Positions 57,576 through 64,000 of a stretch of 64,000 nt of DNA are shown piece after piece; the first letter of the stretch is position 1, and every line of letters starts with the position of its first letter. Source of the stretch: Microvelia longipes (Eukaryota; Arthropoda; Insecta; Hemiptera; Veliidae); contig JACMZG010001911.1 in assembly GCA_018340805.1 (NCBI GenBank), positions 49,717,213 through 49,781,212 of the forward strand, given 5' to 3'. The notes below the pieces were generated by a model. The model was not told where the DNA came from and ran no database searches. It was given only the letters and a program-made list of their open reading frames with translations. The position numbers and the translations under genes were made by a program.

Positions 57576-60500
57576 GTAGTTTTTTGTAAATAATATTAAA
57601 ACTACTGTTAAATAAATATCTTTAGAAAAAAATACTGAATAATTAACAACAGATGGTGCTATTATTCTTAAATGTTTTCTTTTTCTTTGCAATTTAATAG
57701 GTCTAAAGCCCAAAAGCTTGGTGTTCTGTGCACTTAATTACTTAATGACCTTTAGCTTCTCCTCAAAAAGTTTCCAAAAACAACCAAAAACTAAAAAATT
57801 CCTTTGAAAAACAACCTATCATATAAATAGATTAATATCTTAAAACGAAAAAACTAAAACAATTTAGCGGAAATAAGTGGTAGACATAAAAAAGGCAAGA
57901 TAAAGATTTCTATGGAATGTAGGACGTAGTGTTATATGCGGTTAATTTTAAGGTACAAATTTAAAACTATTTTTTTTCTTTTACCCATTTAAAGACTAAA
58001 GCCGGACTTTTTTCATTGAAATGAAATTTGTAATTAATGAATTGTAAACTTGACTTAATAACCCCTAATAGAAATCAAGTTTGAAGGCTTTTATTGCTAG
58101 GCGGGATTCACCTTTTATTGGAGTGAAATATTATTATTTAATAGACCTCCTTTCATTTTCCTAAAGATTATCGTTCGTGTTTACAGTAGAAATCAAAATA
58201 ATTTTGAATAATAAAATTAATAGCACATTTTTTTAACAACTGAGATGAAACTTGAAATTTATCTGATATGAAAATTTAAACGATAGTGCTATTATATTTA
58301 TTAAATTATTACCATCATTATTAATATCGTTTTTAAGCTTTGCTAACAAATTGATTGAAATTTATTATTATTTTTTATATTTTTTACTTATATCACTCTC
58401 GGCTTTATTTATTTTTGCTTTCGGCTGTTTAAACTATTAATTTTAAGTTTAATTTATTATAATATAAAAACATATTAATTGCATTTCTTTATTTTCCGAC
58501 GTACTACTTCTTTATTTATTTGTTCATTTGTTTTATCTTTTTACACTCTTTTACTAAACTAGAGAATAATTTGAAGGTATTACATTTAATGTCGAAGCTG
58601 AATAGAAACTTTAAATCACTATTTCCAAAATTACAGTACCATGTATGTAATCTTTAGTGTAATCTTAAAAGACACGACGTACTTTGAAATTACTTCATAA
58701 GTCAATGTAGTGTCCCATATGTCGTACTGTAATAGATTTTTTCTTCAATTGTATTACTAATGTCATTATTACAGAATGTCGTGGATAAAGATATTAAATT
58801 TACCTATATTACTAAAGGAAAATAATCTGTTATATCTTTTTAACATGTTTGAACTTTCAATTTAGACAAGCAAACATAAATTTTACTATAAAAACAAAGA
58901 AATTACTGTAAAAAATTGATTACATTTATATTAAAAAAATAAATGAAAAATACGAATTTCTCTACTATATTAGTACATAAAAAAGTTCATAACGCAATAT
59001 GATAAAATCAAAATATCTTTTTTGATTATTTCTTTGTTTTATTCCAAAAAAGCAAATTAATGCTAAAATATTGTATTCTGATTTAGTTGCAGAAACGCCT
59101 AACCCACGATTCATTGCAACATGATTTTTTTTTTCAAACAAAGGAATTATTTTCTCTTTAAGTTGATACTTTTTTGTAAAATATCTTTTCTAAATGTTTC
59201 ATTCGTATTGTCTTTGTAATGTGTAATAGTTCTATAAAGTCGTGATATTTTTAACACCAACTTTTTATTGTTCTTGACCGGTATAGAATTTAAATTTTTT
59301 TACTTTACATAAAAATCCCTTAGAGGTAAAGATTTTTTACCTCGCTTGCTGTGATTTAATGTTGCGTACAGACACGTAAAAATACGTATATATGAATGAA
59401 TATTATTTAGAATCACTATAGCAAATTTTTATCTATTATTTTAGATTACCTTTAATATTTTTCTATTCTTATTTTAGTTGATAAAATCGTTTAAAGTCTA
59501 GAACAAATAGAAGAAATGCATTTCTTATAATTCCTCTAATAATTTCCTTTAAAAATCGTGCACCATCCCCAGCAATTTTTCAAACCAAATAATCGCTACA
59601 AAGTCTTCTTCAAGAGTTAAATTAGAACATAGAAAACCAACAACTTAGATAAAAACTACACGACTGCTAAAAATGTATAGTAAAACTATTATTTATTACT
59701 TTCTTGATCAATTGTAAGATCCAAATATTGGCGATAGAGATACTTCGTGATATTAATATTAAATAAAGCAATTAAAAATTGCATTTAACAAACCTTAATA
59801 CTAAGCTATAAACATACAATTACACGAAACAATTCATCTAGAAAAACATCTCGATGTGTGATAAAATAGAATTACAAGGATAACCTTTTTGACACAATAT
59901 ATTTGTGCGAGAGACACCTAGGAACTGTATCAAGCAATACGTAATGCTACATCTGGAAAATGTTCTTTTATTCGACATTGAATCATGTCCCATGAGCCCT
60001 ATTCTGTTTCGTTAAATCTAATTTATCAGAGCGCCGACTAAGCCTCTTAGACGGAGGTGAACTCATTCTTCGCTTCACTACGTGTTACTTTTTTGCTATG
60101 TGCTGCACTGTCATTTCTATACTATGATTCGTAATGGAAGTTATTGAAATATTGTTCATTGTTTACATTATTTCTTATAACTTGGTTTTAAATCATAACA
60201 AACAAAGATTAGAAAAAAATTGGTTTATAATGGTTTGCTATGCGCCAAAGTCAACTTAACGACCAATGTTGCCAAAACAACGGCGTGGGAAAGGCAAAAG
60301 ATTTCTGAGCTTGGGCCATTAACCCCTTTAACACTCCTCAAAAATGCTTTGAACGTTTCTTAAAAAACCTATAGGTGGGTGGAATTACGTTATGTGGTGA
60401 ATACTTGGTACCTGCAAATGGTTAGCATAGACCTTATTGGTTATGTTTAAAAAATTCTTTGTTCTGATAATTTCAGAACTTCTATTCATAAACTAAAATC

Positions 60501-61226
60501 AAATCCAGTCTAAACCCGTCTTTAAAAAACCCAACTAAACCATCTAATTGAAACCGAGTGTTTCATTTCGATAAGTTTATTGTTCGTCTACCTTGAGACG
60601 AATTCATAATTACTTTTTTAAATTCCTTACGACTCAAATAAACCTAAACATAACATGAATAATAATTATTTTCAGGATTTCCTGATTACAAGATATTGTT
60701 GACCCACTAACAGCCATATGAAGGCTAGATCCCAAGAAAGATTATGTTTAAAGGAAACCATAAAATATTTTAAACTCCTTTTATTAAATTGATGTTTTAT
60801 ATATGCAGTGCTCTAATTGTATATTATAGCATTCGCATTTTAAGTTACAGAGGCATGTGAACATTTATGGACCAAAAATTTCAAAAAAATACCTTTATTA
60901 TATTTTCAATGAAAAAAATTATCACACTACATAATTATTATCTTGACGAGCTTTTAAGTGGATCATCCTTTTTTTTTACTTATAGCCTCGTAAGTTTTCT
61001 TTCCAACGATCCCAACTTCGCTTCAGAAAAAGCTCATTATAGCAAATTTTCTTTGAAAAGAATTCAAAAGAAAGGGGTGGTGGGAATGCGGGGTGGTAGA
61101 TACTCTGAGATCCGGGAGTAGGACGAAAACCCAAACCAAAATTTTTGACGAGTTTTATATTAGTTTAATTGTCTACATTTAGTTTTATGTAAAATTTGTC
61201 AGTAATGAAATTGGTTTATTTTTCAG
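57576..61226. other. Intronic, no supported features
   Basis: Long AT-rich stretch before exon 2. ORFs at 57486-57713 and 60867-61121 lack signatures; CATTATAGCAAATTTTCTTT at about 61030 resembles the recurrent repeat-end motif. Confidence 0.45.
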
Positions 61227-61339
61227 GGAAAGTTACCAGGAGACATAGATGCATATTTTGGTAGCTTCAGAAGATGTAATTATCCAAAGCTTAATGGAAA
61301 TATTATAGAAATAGTTCTCCTTTGTGGAAGATATTCCAG
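61227..61339 (+). CDS. LHFPL-family tetraspan membrane protein, second coding exon
   Basis: 113 nt between TTTTTCAG (ends 61226) and CAG/GTAATT (61340). It enters in phase 0 and leaves in phase 2. It encodes 37 residues plus two bases, continuing from exon 1, and contains FGSFRRCNYP and CGRY, the first-extracellular-loop hallmarks of LHFPL proteins. The two Cys (residues 51 and 67 of the joined reading) may form a disulfide. GKLPGDIDAY is the linker after the first membrane segment. No further exon was found by 64000, so membrane segments 2-4 must lie to the right. Confidence 0.88.
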
Positions 61340-61589
61340 GTAATTTGATAATCCACATATTAGCATATGAAATGGAATTCAATTTAGAATAAATATTTAA
61401 AATCGCCATTGAAATTATCTTTTTTCAGCATGCCAAGATAATAAATATTTTATTGACCAACGCATATTTGCCATAATTTTTAGCAAAAATTCATCAGAAA
61501 ATTAGGTTTAAGAGGTTTTTTGATGACATTAGTGGAGAGGTGAGTGCTGAAGTTGGCCCACGGGTGCCTATTTCGTTTATTACTTTTCC

Positions 61590-62235
61590 TCATTTATGCC
61601 GTTGGTATAAATGAGGGAAAGTTACTTGTAGTTATAGGATAAGAATAGGAAAAGTATTGTGTTCGGAAAAAATCCGAAACTGTAATAAAACCGGAATTAT
61701 TTGTTTTAGGTGTTTTAAAGGCCTCCTGAGTGGTTTTTACAAAGATGTCTGTCTGTATGTGTGTGTGTGTGTCTGTTATCATCTGTGTAACGCCCAGTGT
61801 ATTAACGCTAGAGAATTGTAACTTTGTACAAAAATCAGTAAACCACTATAGTTGTGATATTCGGAAAATAATGTTCTTATGACGTCATTAACCAGCTATA
61901 CTGACTCAGCTAAAATTTTGAAAAATTATAAAACGCGGATTGAAATTTAGCACGCATGGTGGCTATGTATAGGACTAATATATGTGCTACGTTGCAGGTG
62001 ACCTACGTTACGTTAGTGCAGTATAGGTGAACGCTGAGAATGAAACGGATGCAATTACTATTTGAGGACGCGCAAAGCGAGTCCAAAAACATGTTATGAA
62101 AACATGAGTATAAATTTGGTGAATTGTATATTCTGAGGACGAGCGAAGCGACTCCAATGCAGGGAGGATGAGCGTAGCGAATCCGATGAGATAAGAAAAG
62201 TTCCGATGTACCCCGTACCCGATTTTTTTTAACTT
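61590..62235 (+). repeat. rep-A copy, most complete
   Basis: All blocks in order: GAAAAGTATTG start; GGCCTCCTGAGTGGTTTTTA; GTCTGTCTGTATGTGTGTG; GAGAATTGTAACTTTG; TGACGTCA (61880-61887), 14 bp, TGACTCA (61902-61908); CGCTGAGAATGAAACGGATG; GAGGACGCGCAAAGCGAGTC; CTGAGGACGAGCGAAGCGAC; GAGCGTAGCGAATCCGATG; GTACCCCGTACCCGATTTTT. No 5S piece. No ORF; ends in a T run. Confidence 0.8.
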
Positions 62236-64000
62236 ACCTCAGGAACCAACGAAATATAATTTTTTTAACTTAAGAGAAACATATCTCTTTTTTTGGTTCT
62301 TAATGTGTCATTTATAAATATTCGTCTTAAAAATCATAATTTACAATATTGTACCATTTATTCACGCTATTTACATCCACATCTTTAATTTTTTGGATTT
62401 ACACTGGTCTAAAACGCTTCCACGCTTTATGTTACTTTTAGTTATTTCCTTCTCACCCTAAAATGTGCAGAGATTGTACTATTTAAAGGTCGCTATCTAA
62501 TTGAATTAATTGAAGTTTATAAAATTCGTTCTAATTACAGAGCATAGGAGTGGTCTGAATTCAAAGTCGTCTAAAATAAAAGGGAGGGTCCTAAATGTAT
62601 ATTTTTGATTATTTAGATAAATTTATGTCTTTATGTTTATAACTTAAAAATATATAATTGTCTGCTTTGTAAAACCGATATTGCCTGGAGGTTTAAAAGA
62701 GGTCAGGCATTGAACCTCGCTCGACCTGATTAAGCTTCGGGCGTATCAATAATATTGGGGGTCAATTAATATGTGTGTAAATAAAATACATTGTATTTAT
62801 TTATTTTACAATGAAATAGAGATATGTATCGATTACGTAATCTTTTCGAAGAACTGGTAGCATATATTTGCTTTATTGCTTTTATTAAATGATTAATAGT
62901 TAGCTGAAAATAAATTAAATAAATGTTTACATATGAGTGAATTTTGATAGCTGGTAGAGAGCTTGCTTTGATGGAAAAACTAATCATTTCAGAGTTCATT
63001 TCTTTCACTGTCAGGGCCACAATTTACGGCCTTGGATGCTTTCTCCTAAAATTGTACTACCCTTAATACGTGGTAAACATAGGCGATTCTAAGAAGGCCC
63101 ACCCCTTTAAAATTAGCCCCCCCCCCTGAGTTTTTCATCTAGAATCGCCTATGGAGGTAAGATACATTATCCGGCCTTAAACTTAAAGGGATGTTCTTTT
63201 TAAGAGTGTTGTGTGAACGTCATGAGTACCGTATGATTGAAAACGCATCCTTTACTAACATTGCAAATTCTTGAAAGTATATCATGCTTGTTCAATGAGA
63301 TACTTTTAAGGTATTCAAGCAAAATGTTATGCTAAACTTATTATAGACATATTTTATCCTTTACGTATGTAAATTTTTGAAGACCTGTAAAATTATAAAT
63401 AAAACAAATATTTTTAAGCAAAAAAAACCTTATATCAAAATTATATTTTTAGATTAAACATTTTGATCTAAAATTTTAAACAAATTCTAGCACGTGCTTA
63501 GAAGAAACTTCTCTTTTAAAATGTAAAAGAGAATTAAAAAAAATAATGGATAAAATAAAAAAAAATGTAATAAATTAATCTAAAAATTTATTGCTGATAT
63601 TGGGATACTTTAGTCCATAGAAACTTAATTTTACTAAATTCTTAGAAATTAACGTTAAAATAAAGAAAACGTGTCCAGTGTCAGTCAAACGTTTACCTAC
63701 TTTCCTATTAGATATGATTAAAATATAAATTTTTTATTTATTAACGAACGTGAGTCTTGTTTTCTTCTTTTTTTGCAAGAGGCCGGACATACCGTACGCT
63801 AACACTAAAAATTTATAGCGGAACCGCATTTTTTTGTATAACCAACAAGTTAGTACCCTTAATGATGCCTGTCCGTTTTTACGAACACGATTTACACATT
63901 TTTTTTAAAAAAAAAACTATAAAATTTATCGCACCACTTTTTCTTCAAAGAAAAATTAATTACAGTGATTTAAATTTTTTTTGTAAGAATATTTAAAAAT
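62236..64000. other. Downstream intron sequence, mostly featureless
   Basis: No third LHFPL exon found. ORFs at 62766-63020 and 63757-63996 have no signature. See 63078-63153 for a small inverted repeat. Confidence 0.4.
63078..63153. mobile_element. 76-bp miniature element with 14-bp inverted ends
   Basis: CATAGGCGATTCTA (63078-63091) and its exact complement (63140-63153) flank a GGCCCACCCC stretch and a C10 run. Small size and matching ends suggest a deleted MITE. Confidence 0.6.

Larger units (their letters stand above)
39241..61226 (+). other. LHFPL intron, about 22 kb
   Basis: Runs from GTAAAT to TTTTTCAG. Filled with mobile elements and minisatellites listed separately, and no other supported exon. 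Reading is contiguous across it: family members have about 10 residues between PYW and the FG-FRRC motif, and the two exons give 12. Confidence 0.75.

Noticed and set aside
61340..64000. Third LHFPL exon
   Set aside because: No splice-bounded segment with the expected second-membrane-segment wording was found.

Overview
The window looks like AT-rich nuclear DNA from an arthropod, probably an insect. Support: spliceosomal introns, long TA and CA/TA microsatellites, Ty3/gypsy and non-LTR retrotransposon remains, tRNA- and 5S-derived SINE-like repeats, and many small inverted-repeat elements. No operon, CRISPR array or bacterial gene layout is present. The species cannot be named from the sequence alone.

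Only one host protein gene could be supported, and neither of its exons stands out as a long ORF. It is a plus-strand gene of the LHFPL (lipoma HMGIC fusion partner-like) tetraspan membrane family. Its first coding exon is at 39126-39240 and the next at 61227-61339, separated by a 22-kb repeat-filled intron; the remaining exons would lie past the right edge. A degenerate initiator-methionine tRNA relic lies at 33302-33373 on the minus strand.

Most of the rest is mobile DNA. A nearly complete Ty3/gypsy element with 120-bp LTRs occupies 23173-27735; it has one stop, a pair of compensating indels and one damaged zinc ligand. A second, older and unrelated Ty3/gypsy relic lies on the minus strand at 6482-9015 with a probable 99-bp LTR. 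A non-LTR retrotransposon 3' end is at 54283-54600 (minus). Two tRNA-Ser-like SINEs with ATT tails are at 28256-28497 (minus, inside a TA array) and 56184-56430 (plus, with 15-bp target duplications).

Several repeat families recur. Labels used here: rep-A is a modular element with the GGACGAGCGAAGCG tail, sometimes carrying a 5S rRNA control-region piece. Rep-B has inverted ends with the core GGCGCGGTGGTCCGC. Rep-C is about 150-bp tandem units that share a core with rep-A. Rep-D is a 352-bp hAT-like MITE. Rep-G is a GC-rich hairpin cluster. There are also standalone foldback elements at 5601-6109, 10228-10336, 41350-41880 and 51234-51943, and minisatellites at 15751-15940, 22785-23150, 35050-35525, 42780-43140, 45070-45385 and 48099-48410.

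Region by region: 1-6480 is repeats and AT-rich DNA; 6482-9015 is the old Ty3/gypsy; 9016-23172 is dense rep-A/B/C/D copies and satellites; 23173-27735 is the young Ty3/gypsy; 27736-39125 is SINE, tRNA relic, nested MITE and minisatellites; 39126-61339 is the LHFPL gene and its repeat-filled intron; 61340 to the end is the following intron, starting with a near-complete rep-A copy.
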